The notes: generated by a model from the letters alone, not told the origin. Counted from the stretch's first letter, positions 1 to 7,841 are shown. The stretch is DNA of 8,088 bases from an uncultured Bacteroidales bacterium (GCA_947179195.1 CAMXAS010000050.1:1-8088), one strand, 5' to 3'. Numbers and translations: made by a program.

Positions 1-366
1 CTCTTCCTTGTATCTATCGATTTCGCGGCGCTCCTTCTTGGTGGGGCGGCCGGTGCCGCGCTCGCGGTACTCAAAGGCGGAAACGGAGCGCTGGGCCGTG
101 AGTTTGGCCTTTTCCGAGTCGGGCGTCAGGTCAAGGAGGTATTGGGGCACGAGCGCGGCGCCGACGCGCGAAGGCGGCACGCCCACGGCCTGATACGTGA
201 ACTTGACGCCGTGTTGCTTGAGGTCGAACCGCTCGCCGGTTTTAATCTCCCGCGCCGCCTTGATGGCCTCCTCATTGATGAAGACGCGGCCGTTGCGGCA
301 GGCCTCCGCCGCCTGAGAGCGGGTCTTGAAAAGACGGACGGCCCACAGATATTTGTCAATACGCAT
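1..366 (-). CDS. Hsp15-like S4-domain RNA-binding protein (3' end outside window)
   Basis: The frame is open from an ATG at 364-366 to the left edge, giving 122 residues with no stop yet. The N-terminus reads MRIDKYLWAVRLFKTR, the signature of the S4 RNA-binding fold in the Hsp15 (COG1188) family. It continues with SQAAEACRNGRVFINEEAIK, the usual S4 recognition hairpin. The visible end, GRPTKKERREIDRYKEE (about 106-122), matches the basic tail of this family, so little is probably missing. In E. coli, Hsp15 binds free 50S subunits carrying a stalled nascent chain and helps recycle them; a similar ribosome role here is inferred from family. The gene begins 24 bp after the thiL stop on the same strand, so co-transcription is likely. 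A purine-rich stretch (GGAACGGGG) lies a few bases upstream, but no classic ribosome binding site is present. The family assignment is firm; the exact function is not. Confidence 0.93.
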   Translation of the reverse strand, partial: MRIDKYLWAVRLFKTRSQAAEACRNGRVFINEEAIKAAREIKTGERFDLKQHGVKFTYQAVGVPPSRVGAALVPQYLLDLTPDSEKAKLTAQRSVSAFEYRERGTGRPTKKERREIDRYKEE

Positions 367-390
367 GATGATACCCCGTTCCGCTTCGTT

Positions 391-1485
391 TTACCGTTGT
401 TTGAAGCCGTCGAAGCCCTGCGCCTCCAAACGCATCATCGGCCCGTTCTCCGGCACCATATAGCAGCCCTGCGCGGCCTCGACGATATGCCCGATGATAT
501 GGATTTCGGGGCAGTCCTTCAGCTTCTCGTAGTCTTTCTGGCCAATCGTGAACAGCAGCTCGTAGTCCTCGCCGCCGTTGAGCGCGGCCGTCGTCGGCAC
601 GATGTCGAAGATATCCAAGGCCTTGCAGGTCTCGGCGTCGATGGGGATTTTGTTGTCATAGACCATGCAGCCGCAGTGCGAGCGTTCGCACAGGTGCAGC
701 AGCTCCGACGAGAGGCCGTCCGAGATGTCGATCATTGACGTCGGCTTCACGCCTTTCTCGGCCAACAGCTTCACGATGTCGGTACGCGGTTCGGGCTTGA
801 GCTGGCGTTCCAGCACATACGAGAAATCCTGAAAGTCGGGCTGGGCGTTCGGGTTGGAGAGGAACGTCCGCTTTTCGCGCTCTAAGAGCAGCAGCCCGGC
901 GTAGGCGCCGCCCAGGTCGCCCGACACGCAGATGAGGTCGTGTTCTTTCGCGCCCTCGCGGTAGCAGATGTCCTCCGGCTTGGCCGAGCCGAGCACGGTC
1001 ACCGAGATGAACAGCCCCGCCGCCGACGAGGTGGTGTCGCCCCCCACGAGGTCCACATGATAGCGGTCGCAGGCTAGCCGGATGCCGGTATAGAGTTCTT
1101 CGAGCGCCTCCACGCTGTAGCGGTTCGAGGCCGCGATGCCGACGAGCACCTGGCGCGGCGTGCCGTTCATGGCCGCGATGTCCGACAGGTTGACCGCCAC
1201 GGCCTTGTAGCCCAAGTGACGCAGCGGGCAGTACGTCATATCGAAATGCACGCCCTCGCAGAGCAGGTCTTTGGAAACCAGCAGCTTTTCGCCCTTGGGC
1301 AGTTGCAGCACGGCCGCGTCGTCGCCCACGCCCTTGCACGTGTAGTCGGCGTTATGAATCGGGAGGTCGGCCGTCAGGCGGTCGATGAGCGGGAATTCGC
1401 CTATGCTGCCGATTTCGGTGCGGGGCGCGGCCTGAGGGTCTTGGGCCGGTTGTCCGGCCTTCGGTTTAGCGGGAGTCTTCGCCAT
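391..1485 (-). CDS. thiL: Thiamine-monophosphate kinase ThiL
   Basis: This gene encodes 364 residues from ATG 1483-1485 to TAA 391-393. ThiL phosphorylates thiamine monophosphate with ATP to give thiamine pyrophosphate, the last step of cofactor synthesis, in the cytoplasm. The family motifs appear in order: GDDAAV (54-59), KDLLCEGVHF (72-81), KAVAVNLSDIAAMNG (94-108), VGGDTT (147-152), ISDGLSSELLHL (254-265) and GGEDYELLFT (304-313). The Asp-rich motifs bind Mg-ATP in this PurM/ThiL-fold family, and all look intact. The protein is about 40 residues longer than E. coli ThiL (325). Part of the excess is a low-complexity K/P/A/Q stretch at residues 1-22, before the conserved FPLIDRL. An in-frame TTG at 1492-1494 would add three residues, but ATG is preferred. 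No TPP riboswitch is visible upstream. The S4 gene follows after 24 bp. Identification is very secure; the start is slightly less so. Confidence 0.96.
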   Translation of the reverse strand: MAKTPAKPKAGQPAQDPQAAPRTEIGSIGEFPLIDRLTADLPIHNADYTCKGVGDDAAVLQLPKGEKLLVSKDLLCEGVHFDMTYCPLRHLGYKAVAVNLSDIAAMNGTPRQVLVGIAASNRYSVEALEELYTGIRLACDRYHVDLVGGDTTSSAAGLFISVTVLGSAKPEDICYREGAKEHDLICVSGDLGGAYAGLLLLEREKRTFLSNPNAQPDFQDFSYVLERQLKPEPRTDIVKLLAEKGVKPTSMIDISDGLSSELLHLCERSHCGCMVYDNKIPIDAETCKALDIFDIVPTTAALNGGEDYELLFTIGQKDYEKLKDCPEIHIIGHIVEAAQGCYMVPENGPMMRLEAQGFDGFKQR

Positions 1486-1491
1486 GTCGTT

Positions 1492-1499
1492 CAAATATA
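1492..1499 (-). promoter_or_regulatory. Candidate Bacteroidota -7 box upstream of thiL
   Basis: The minus strand reads TATATTTG here, an exact match to the Bacteroidota -7 consensus TAnnTTTG. It lies six bases before the thiL ATG, so transcription from it would start at or next to the start codon and give a nearly leaderless mRNA. No TTTG is present at the expected 19-21 nt further upstream. The region is AT-rich, so a chance match is quite possible, and thiL may instead be read from the gene upstream. Confidence 0.3.
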
Positions 1500-1519
1500 T
1501 CGTTCAATATTATATGCGT

Positions 1520-1532
1520 TTCGTGCCACGAA
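1520..1532. repeat. 13-bp palindrome in the gap upstream of thiL
   Basis: The sequence TTCGTG-C-CACGAA has two perfect 6-bp arms around a single central base. It sits in the 82-bp gap between the fusion-protein gene and thiL, about 35 bp before the thiL start. The one-base spacer makes an RNA hairpin unlikely, but the symmetry would suit a dimeric DNA-binding protein. No T-run follows, so it is not a terminator. One 13-bp palindrome could arise by chance. Confidence 0.3.
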
Positions 1533-1567
1533 GTTAAGCGAAAGCCGCGGCACCTGCAAGTTTTGCG

Positions 1568-4500
1568 TTAAAAATCGGTCGAGAGCGAGAAGTAGAACAC
1601 GGGTTTGTCGTGCACGAGGCCGTTCTCCACGCCCCAGGCGAGGTCGAACCGCATGAAGTAGCCGAGCAGCTGGCAGCGCAGCCCCGCCCCGAAGCCCAAT
1701 ACAATCGGGTTGGCCTCCTTCTCCAATTCTATCGTGATTTTGCCGTCCTCTATGGTCTGTTTGTAGAACGGGTTGTCTTTCGACCACGGGTTCCAGTCGC
1801 TCCACGCGCTGCCCACGTCGGCGAACGCCACGAGTTGCAGATGGCGCAGGAACGACGACTTGACGGGCCCGCGCGAGAGCACCTGCGCGAACGGGAAGCG
1901 TATTTCGCTGTTGATGACCGCGAAGCTGTTGCCGTTGCGGATGTTCTGGATAAAGCCGCGCATATTCGTGGCCAGCGTCTGATAGGCGTAGTTCTGATTC
2001 GGGTCGGTCTGCACGTCGCGGTTGAAGCGCGGCAACAGCCAGCCGTCGATGCCGCCCATGTAATACACGAGCTTCTGTTGCCCGAACGAGGTCGAGGCCG
2101 CGATGCGGTTCGCCCAAATCAAAGTCTTGTACAGCCGGCGGTAGTCGCGGAAATCGACGCCCACCACAAACAGGTTCTGGTTGTCGTGCACGATGCCTTG
2201 ATAGTATTCGGCGAACACCTTGCCGCGCGTGCCATAGTATATATTCTGCGTCACGAAGCGCGAGCGGTCATACACCCATTCCCCCTTAAGACCCACTTTC
2301 AGTTGCTGTTGCATCGGCGCGACGAGGCTGTTCCATTCGTAACTCTTGAACACCGTGCGGTCGTAGCGCGCAAAGACGGTGCCCTTGATCATGCTCACGG
2401 GCGAGAGCGGGTATTTCATGACGTAGTAGCCGTTGTAAGTGTTTTGCTTATAAGGTTCTACGTTCATGCTGTTGTCGTTCCGGTTGATGATGTGGAACAC
2501 GAACTGGTGGCCGAGCCGCCGCTCCAAGTATTCGTAACTCAGCAGGTATTCAAACGTCGTGAAGTCGAACGAGAAGCTGAAGCCGCCTATGATGCGGTGG
2601 TTTTCCATGAGGTCGGACAGCGAGATCTGCGTAAAGCCGTTGACGTCCGAGTTGAGGTAGATGGGCGAGGAACTGTTCGTAAAGGCCTGATACGTCGTGT
2701 TCAGGAAGCTGAATCCCAATTGCGCCGTGGCTTGGTTGATGGAGAACTCCGGCCGGTACGTGTACTGTTTCGGCGGCGTGCGGGCGGGGACGGTGTCGGC
2801 CGGCGAGTCGTTGTCGGCGACGGACGCGGTCGAGTCGGTGGCGACAGGGCTTTGCCGGCTGTCGTCCGTCGTATCGGGCTGGGGGGCGGACACTTCCGCC
2901 CGAGGGGCGCCGAGGCCGGCCGCCGCGCGGGCCGCCAGATAGCGGTCGAAGGCCGTCGTATCGCTGCGGTCTTCATAACGGGCGGCATGGAGCGCGAGCG
3001 TCTGACGGGGGCGGCCCGTGCCCGGCGCAGCCGCGCCCGCAGCCACGGCCTGCGCCGTGTCTGCCGCGGCGGCCGCCTCCAGGCTGTCGGCGATGGCTTT
3101 CCGCCGTTCCATACGCGCTATTTTTTCCAAAATCTCGGTCTTGAAGGCCGTGGGCGGCACCAAAGTCGGCGCCGGCAGTTTGGGGTACAGCTCGTCGCGC
3201 AACGACTGTAAGGGCTCCACGGCCAATACGTAGCGGCCATTCTCCAAGCCGAGGCTCGTATATACGCCCGACTTGGCCGAGACGTCGATTTCCCTCAGGC
3301 CGGCGGGCCGGTTGCCGAACGGCACGCTCTCGAACGTGCGGCGGTAGTGGACGGCCGTATCCACATGGTCCATGACGCGCCCGAAGCCGCCCGCCGCCAG
3401 GTCGGTCTTGCCCGCCGCGTTGCTCAGGAACAGCAGCCGGCGGCTGTCAATCGGGTTGGGGTCGGAGAGGCGGACGCGCTCCTGTTCGTCCGTCATCTGA
3501 AACAGCGTGACGCCGCCTTTCTTCAGGTCGTAGGCAAACAGGTTCGTGCCCTTTTTCATCGAGGGCGCCACCTCGAATTTCTCCCCCTTGCGAATCGTGT
3601 CGTCGGGTCGGTTCGACACAAAGACGAGCAACGACGTGCCGGGGATGAACGTCGGCTCCTTGTCGTCGTAGAGGTCGAACGTGAGCTGCTTGTCGGTGCC
3701 GGCCATCAGGTTGTGCAGGAAGATGTCCGACGCGCCGTTGCTCGAGGCCGCGATGGCGATGCTGCGGCCGTCGGGCGAGAAGCTGAACGAGGTTATCTTC
3801 TCGAAATAGTCCAGATAATAGCGGCGGATGTCCTTGCGCTTCTTCTCCAAGTCGTAGATGAGCAGCGTCGTGCGGCCCTTCTCCTCCGTGATGATGCCCA
3901 GGGCGTGGCCGTTGGGATGCCAGGCCAACACGGGGAACGAGTAGTCGGGCATATCGTTCACGGCCGCCCCCGTGCTATAGACGCACCGCCGCCGCGACGG
4001 GTTCAGGCTTTGTATATACACTTTGGCGCGCCCCAGCCAATTGGATGTGAATGCCAACTCTCCCCCCTTATGGGGGCGGTCTGAGGCCGTGCGCGGATTT
4101 TTAGCCAATCGCTCCTGCGAGGCCGTCAGCACGCTGTCGCGCCACACCGCCCCCGGGTTCACCGTAAACCGGCTGTAAACCGTTTCGGGCTTGTTCGTGC
4201 GTTTCAGCACCACATGATGAGGCACGCTGTCGCGTCCGCGCCCCGCCTCCCGCTCCGCGTAAAACGCGCGGAAGCCTTTGAGCAGGTCTTTCATCTTGGT
4301 GTTGAGCGCAATACGGAACGTCTTGTCCATATTGCGTTCGGAAGCCACAATCCGCACACAGCGCGGCACGGCGTCCAGGCCGTAGGTCTGCGCGATAAAA
4401 TACCAGAACGCATGGCCGGCAAAGGCCGCGTCCTCGCCGTAAACGCCCGACAGATAACGGTAGTCGTTGCGCAGGATGGCCTGTTGGATGCGTTCGTCAT

Positions 4501-5116
4501 ACTGTTCGTTCCAAGGCTCGCTGAAATAGGCCGCCAGCCCCTCCGTAAACCAGGCCGGCAAGTCCATGAGGTAGGAGTTCTTGTACTGCGTGCTCACCTT
4601 CGCTCCCGAAATGGCCTGCGTCAGCAAGACCGACGCCATGCCGCGCCGTATCTGCCGCTCGAACGCCACATAGTCGCCCTCGAAATACAGAAACACCTTG
4701 TTGTCGATAAAACGGGTCACGCCCCCCGTATTGTAGCCCACCTCGCTGCTCTCGTCCAAGTAGCCGATATTGCTCTGCTTGAAGTCGCTCAGCCGGTTGA
4801 AGACGATGAATTTGAGCGCGTCCTGCGTCTGATAGCCGATGGCCTGCTCCATCTCCGGCAGGTGGTATTGCAGGTAGTTGGCCGTATAGAGCGCCAGATT
4901 GCGCCCCTTGCGGTTGAAATAGACGTCGAAGCCGTCGAAACGGTAGTACGACCAAAAGAATTTCTCGTACTGCACGCGCTTCCGGCCGAAGCTCATCTCC
5001 GAGCCGGTATAGAACTGCGCCTGTCCGCTGCCCGCCATGCCCGCCGTCAGGACAAGCCAAAGCAAGGCTTTCCGGACCGTGGAACGGCTTAGGAGTCGGG
5101 AAGGGGCGTGCGGCAT
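1568..5116 (-). CDS. Outer-membrane fusion protein: protease-like domain, TolB-type propeller, Omp85-like barrel
   Basis: The gene encodes 1182 residues from ATG 5114-5116 to TAA 1568-1570. Residues 1-33 look like a signal peptide: a basic n-region, the core ALLWLVLTAG, and GSGQA followed by Q34. Residues about 95-300 resemble the MA-type (gluzincin-like) peptidase fold, including LPAWFTEGLAAYFSE (186-200). The HExxH position appears to read RGMAS (158-162), so catalysis is probably lost. Residues about 350-640 form TolB/WD40-like beta-propeller repeats, for example LAFTSNW, FSFSPDGRSIAIA and LLVFVSNRPDD. Residues about 650-790 are a low-complexity Ala/Pro/Asp/Thr linker. Residues about 791-1182 look like an Omp85/D15-type barrel, with MRGF (1052-1055), a VINSEIRFPF strand, LVAFADVGSAW (1095-1105) and a terminal Phe. 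Such proteins are often labelled translocation protein TolB or biopolymer transporter Tol in this phylum; I know of no established function. The start is fixed by the signal peptide. Domain boundaries are estimates. Confidence 0.88.
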   Translation of the reverse strand: MPHAPSRLLSRSTVRKALLWLVLTAGMAGSGQAQFYTGSEMSFGRKRVQYEKFFWSYYRFDGFDVYFNRKGRNLALYTANYLQYHLPEMEQAIGYQTQDALKFIVFNRLSDFKQSNIGYLDESSEVGYNTGGVTRFIDNKVFLYFEGDYVAFERQIRRGMASVLLTQAISGAKVSTQYKNSYLMDLPAWFTEGLAAYFSEPWNEQYDERIQQAILRNDYRYLSGVYGEDAAFAGHAFWYFIAQTYGLDAVPRCVRIVASERNMDKTFRIALNTKMKDLLKGFRAFYAEREAGRGRDSVPHHVVLKRTNKPETVYSRFTVNPGAVWRDSVLTASQERLAKNPRTASDRPHKGGELAFTSNWLGRAKVYIQSLNPSRRRCVYSTGAAVNDMPDYSFPVLAWHPNGHALGIITEEKGRTTLLIYDLEKKRKDIRRYYLDYFEKITSFSFSPDGRSIAIAASSNGASDIFLHNLMAGTDKQLTFDLYDDKEPTFIPGTSLLVFVSNRPDDTIRKGEKFEVAPSMKKGTNLFAYDLKKGGVTLFQMTDEQERVRLSDPNPIDSRRLLFLSNAAGKTDLAAGGFGRVMDHVDTAVHYRRTFESVPFGNRPAGLREIDVSAKSGVYTSLGLENGRYVLAVEPLQSLRDELYPKLPAPTLVPPTAFKTEILEKIARMERRKAIADSLEAAAAADTAQAVAAGAAAPGTGRPRQTLALHAARYEDRSDTTAFDRYLAARAAAGLGAPRAEVSAPQPDTTDDSRQSPVATDSTASVADNDSPADTVPARTPPKQYTYRPEFSINQATAQLGFSFLNTTYQAFTNSSSPIYLNSDVNGFTQISLSDLMENHRIIGGFSFSFDFTTFEYLLSYEYLERRLGHQFVFHIINRNDNSMNVEPYKQNTYNGYYVMKYPLSPVSMIKGTVFARYDRTVFKSYEWNSLVAPMQQQLKVGLKGEWVYDRSRFVTQNIYYGTRGKVFAEYYQGIVHDNQNLFVVGVDFRDYRRLYKTLIWANRIAASTSFGQQKLVYYMGGIDGWLLPRFNRDVQTDPNQNYAYQTLATNMRGFIQNIRNGNSFAVINSEIRFPFAQVLSRGPVKSSFLRHLQLVAFADVGSAWSDWNPWSKDNPFYKQTIEDGKITIELEKEANPIVLGFGAGLRCQLLGYFMRFDLAWGVENGLVHDKPVFYFSLSTDF

Positions 5117-5128
5117 AACGTTAAAATG

Positions 5129-5165
5129 AAAAAAGGGCGGACCGAACCTTCGTCCGGATCCGCCC
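5129..5165 (-). terminator. Intrinsic terminator of pckA
   Basis: On the minus strand GGGCGGA (5159-5165) pairs with TCCGCCC (5135-5141). After one bulged base, CCGGAC pairs with GTTCGG (one G-T wobble) around a GAAG loop. A run of six T (5129-5134) follows directly. It begins 29 bases after the pckA stop codon. The T-run ends only 12 nt before the start codon of the next gene. Confidence 0.93.
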
Positions 5166-5194
5166 GCGGGTTTGCATGGTTTCTGAATCGGAGA

Positions 5195-6829
5195 CTACAG
5201 CTGAGGACCGGCCGCCACGAGGCGTTTGCCCTCTTCGTTGTCCGTGAAGTTCTCGAAATTCTTGATGAATTTCTCGCCCAATTCGCGGGCCGCCTTGTCC
5301 CAGTCGGCCGGGTTTTCCCACAGGTTGCGCGGATTGAGGATTTTGGAATCCACACGGTTCACGGCCTTGGGCACCGCCAGGCCGAATACCGGAATCGTCT
5401 CGGTCTCCGCCTTGTCGAGCGAGCCGTCCAGGATGGCGTCGATGATGGCGCGCGTGGACGGGATGTCGATACGGCGGCCAACGCCGTAAGGCCCGCCGAT
5501 CCAGCCCGTGTTCACGAGGTAGGCCGTCGAGTTGTGCTGACGCATCTTCTTGACGAGTTCCTGCGCGTATTTCGTCGGGTGCAGCAACAGGAAGGCCGCG
5601 CCGAAGCAGGACGAGAACGTGGGCGTCGGTTCCTTGATGCCGCGTTCGGTACCGGCCACCTTGGCCGTATAGCCGCTCAGGAACTGATACATCGTCTGGT
5701 CGGGCGTCAGGCGCGATACGGGCGGCAGAACGCCGAACGCGTCGGCCGTCAGGAAAATCACCTTCGACGGGTGGCCCGCCTTGGACACCGGCTTAACGAT
5801 GTTGTTGATGTGGTAGATAGGATAGGAAACACGCGTGTTTTCCGTCTTGGAGGCGTCGTCGAAGTCGATGTGGCCCTTGGCGTCGATAACGACGTTTTCG
5901 AGCAGCGCGTCACGCTTGATGGCGCCGTAGATATCGGGTTCGTTTTCCTTGCTCAGGTGGATACATTTGGCGTAGCAGCCGCCTTCGAAGTTGAAGACGC
6001 CTTCGTCGTCCCAGCCGTGTTCGTCATCGCCGATGAGCTCGCGGTTCGGGTCGGTCGAAAGCGTGGTCTTGCCCGTGCCGGACAAGCCGAAGAAAATGGC
6101 CGTGTCGCCGTCCTTGCCCTTGTTGGCCGAGCAGTGCATGGCGGCCATGCCGTTGAGCGGCAGGAAGTAGTTCATCACCGAGAACAGGCCTTTCTTCATC
6201 TCGCCGCCGTACCACGTGCCGCCGATAACAGCGCGTTTCAGACCCAGGTGGAAGGCCACGAACACCTCGCTGTTCATGCCTTCGGCCTTGAAGTCGGGAT
6301 AAGTCGTCTTGCAGGCGTTGAGCATGATGAAGTCGGGCTTGAACGTCTTGAGTTCATCTTCGCTCGGGCGGATAAACATATTCTTGACGAAGTGCGCCTG
6401 CCACGCCACCTCGGTGATGACGCGGATGCAGATGCGGCTGTTGGGGTTCGCGCCCACGTAGCCGTCCTGTACGTACAGGTTCTTGGCCGACAGCTGCGCG
6501 CTGCCCTTCTTGTAGAGCTTCTCCCACAGTTCGGGCGTGATGGCCTTGTTGTCGGAGCCCTTGCGGCCCGCCTGCGCCCACCATACGTTGTTCTCCGAAC
6601 CGGGTTCCTTCACGATATATTTATCTTTGGGAGAACGGCCGGTAAATTCGCCCGTATCCACGCTCACGGCGCCCATATCGGTCAGATAGGCGCGGTCGAA
6701 GCCGGTCAGGCCGGCTTTGGTTTCGTGTTCGTACAATTCGTCGTAGGACAGGTTGTAGTAAATGTCCTTGACATTTTCGATGCCGTAAGACGCCAGGTCT
6801 TTACGGATCTGTTCCAAATTCTGGTTCAT
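5195..6829 (-). CDS. pckA: Phosphoenolpyruvate carboxykinase (ATP)
   Basis: The gene encodes 544 residues from ATG 6827-6829 to TAG 5195-5197, nearly the length of E. coli PckA (540). The enzyme interconverts oxaloacetate plus ATP with phosphoenolpyruvate, CO2 and ADP in the cytosol. In succinate-forming anaerobes such as Bacteroidales it is often thought to run toward CO2 fixation; that direction here is inference. Key residues fall at E. coli numbering: R65 in TGRSPKDK, Y207 and K213 in GGTWYGGEMKKG, H232 in MHCSANKG, the P-loop GLSGTGKTTLS (248-258, K254), D268/D269 in GDDEHGWDDEG and R333 in NTRVSYP. AGTE (392-395) and NTGWIGGPYGVGRRIDI (440-456) are also conserved. Nothing is missing. 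It lies 52 bp after the yitT-like gene and ends in its own terminator. AAAGGA at 6835-6840, 5 nt before the ATG, supports the start. Confidence 0.98.
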   Translation of the reverse strand: MNQNLEQIRKDLASYGIENVKDIYYNLSYDELYEHETKAGLTGFDRAYLTDMGAVSVDTGEFTGRSPKDKYIVKEPGSENNVWWAQAGRKGSDNKAITPELWEKLYKKGSAQLSAKNLYVQDGYVGANPNSRICIRVITEVAWQAHFVKNMFIRPSEDELKTFKPDFIMLNACKTTYPDFKAEGMNSEVFVAFHLGLKRAVIGGTWYGGEMKKGLFSVMNYFLPLNGMAAMHCSANKGKDGDTAIFFGLSGTGKTTLSTDPNRELIGDDEHGWDDEGVFNFEGGCYAKCIHLSKENEPDIYGAIKRDALLENVVIDAKGHIDFDDASKTENTRVSYPIYHINNIVKPVSKAGHPSKVIFLTADAFGVLPPVSRLTPDQTMYQFLSGYTAKVAGTERGIKEPTPTFSSCFGAAFLLLHPTKYAQELVKKMRQHNSTAYLVNTGWIGGPYGVGRRIDIPSTRAIIDAILDGSLDKAETETIPVFGLAVPKAVNRVDSKILNPRNLWENPADWDKAARELGEKFIKNFENFTDNEEGKRLVAAGPQL

Positions 6830-6881
6830 ACTGATCCTTTTCTTTTTTTACTTTACTGCTTCTATTGCTTTTATAAACTCT
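6830..6881 (-). promoter_or_regulatory. A-rich leader and ribosome binding site of pckA
   Basis: This is the 52-bp gap between the yitT-like stop and the pckA start. On the minus strand it is very A-rich, including a run of seven A. It ends in AAAGGA (6835-6840) five bases before the ATG, the clearest Shine-Dalgarno-like site in the window. No TAnnTTTG box and no terminator hairpin is visible. pckA may therefore be read through from yitT, or from a promoter that does not match the consensus. Confidence 0.5.
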
Positions 6882-7841
6882 TTATTTCAATGCCTGGAAC
6901 CCTTTGCCATACACGCCCGTGGCCTGCGTCACGCTCGTAAAGGCGTCGGGGTCGATGTCGCGGATGCGGCGCAAAACGTTCTGCATCTCGTATTTGCGTA
7001 CCACGGCGAACACGACGTTCGATTGTTCCTTCGAATAAAACCCTTTGGCGTCCAGGAGCGTCACCCCGCGGTGCATCTCGGTGCTGATCATCTCGGCGAT
7101 TTCCTCGTGCTTGCGGGAGGAAATGAGCATCTGCACGCTCGACTGCGCGCCAAGCACGATAAGGTCTATCGTATAGGACGTCACCGTCATGACGACAAAG
7201 CCGTACAGCACCACCCGCAACGACTCCTCCGGCGTTTTCCCCAAGAAATAGTAGAATACGATGAAAGAGGACGAAATGATGCAGAGGTCGCAGTAGAGGA
7301 TGACCCGACCCGGGCTGACGTTGTGGAATTTGGTGATAATCAGCGCCACGATGTCGGTGCCGCCTGTGCTGCCGCCGTAGTTGAAGGCCGTGCCCACGGC
7401 AAGCCCGATGAGCGCGCCGCCGATAACGGCCGACAGGAACGGGTCCTGGTCCAAGACCGGCTGTTTGAGCAGGCCTTGCCAAATCGTGACGAAGAACGAC
7501 AGGAAGAAGATGGCCCATATCGTCTTGAAACCGAACGCATTGCCGAGAATCTTGAAGCCGATGACCAACAGCACGGCGTTGATGACGAAGGCCGAGATGC
7601 CGACCGGAATCCGGTGCCCCGAAGCATAGTACAGCAGCGTGGCGATACCGTTCACGCCGCCGCTGACAATGTTCGAGTTGATGATGAACATCACGAGCGC
7701 GAAGGCGTAGATGCACAGACAGAGCGTGATGACGATATAACTCTTCACCTCGCGCTTTATCTGCTTCTTATCCAACGGCTTCGCCGGAAACAACTCTTTC
7801 CAGAACGATTTCTTGCTCTTGGCGTCCGATTGCTCGCTCAT
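6882..7841 (-). CDS. YitT family membrane protein (DUF161 + DUF2179)
   Basis: The gene encodes 319 residues from ATG 7839-7841 to TAA 6882-6884. After a basic cytoplasmic N-terminus (1-33), hydrophobic segments fall at about 35-55, 58-72, 79-98, 107-122, 136-153, 178-199 and 206-231. This suits the multi-pass inner-membrane domain of the YitT family. Typical motifs are SNIVSGGVNGIATLLYY (56-72) and NYGGSTGGTDIVALIITK (154-171). The soluble C-terminus (about 232-312), with GVTLLDAKGFYS and VVFAVVRKYEM, is the DUF2179 domain, probably cytoplasmic. Length and domain order are normal for the family. The substrate is not established; transport is only presumed from topology. A good Bacteroidota promoter lies upstream, giving a leader of roughly 65-70 nt, and no strong ribosome binding site is visible. 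pckA follows after 52 bp, but a functional link is not evident. Confidence 0.95.
   Translation of the reverse strand: MSEQSDAKSKKSFWKELFPAKPLDKKQIKREVKSYIVITLCLCIYAFALVMFIINSNIVSGGVNGIATLLYYASGHRIPVGISAFVINAVLLVIGFKILGNAFGFKTIWAIFFLSFFVTIWQGLLKQPVLDQDPFLSAVIGGALIGLAVGTAFNYGGSTGGTDIVALIITKFHNVSPGRVILYCDLCIISSSFIVFYYFLGKTPEESLRVVLYGFVVMTVTSYTIDLIVLGAQSSVQMLISSRKHEEIAEMISTEMHRGVTLLDAKGFYSKEQSNVVFAVVRKYEMQNVLRRIRDIDPDAFTSVTQATGVYGKGFQALK

Noticed and set aside
142..738. 198-residue plus-strand frame across the S4 gene and thiL
   Set aside because: It runs across two convincing minus-strand genes and has no recognisable domain.
1486..1567. TPP riboswitch upstream of thiL
   Set aside because: The gap is only 82 bp and contains none of the conserved thi-box sequence.
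1486..1567. Terminator after the fusion-protein gene
   Set aside because: The only hairpin options are a 5-bp GTGCC/GGCAC pair with a long loop and a palindrome with a 1-nt spacer, neither followed by a T-run.
1610..3211. 533-residue open frame on the plus strand across the fusion-protein gene
   Set aside because: It mirrors the barrel and linker coding region, is rich in Arg/Val/His as antisense frames are, and shows no motif or ribosome binding site.
5108..6940. 610-residue open frame on the plus strand across pckA
   Set aside because: It lies fully antisense to pckA, whose active-site residues are all in place. The translation has no recognisable domain and the long frame is a by-product of GC-rich codon use.
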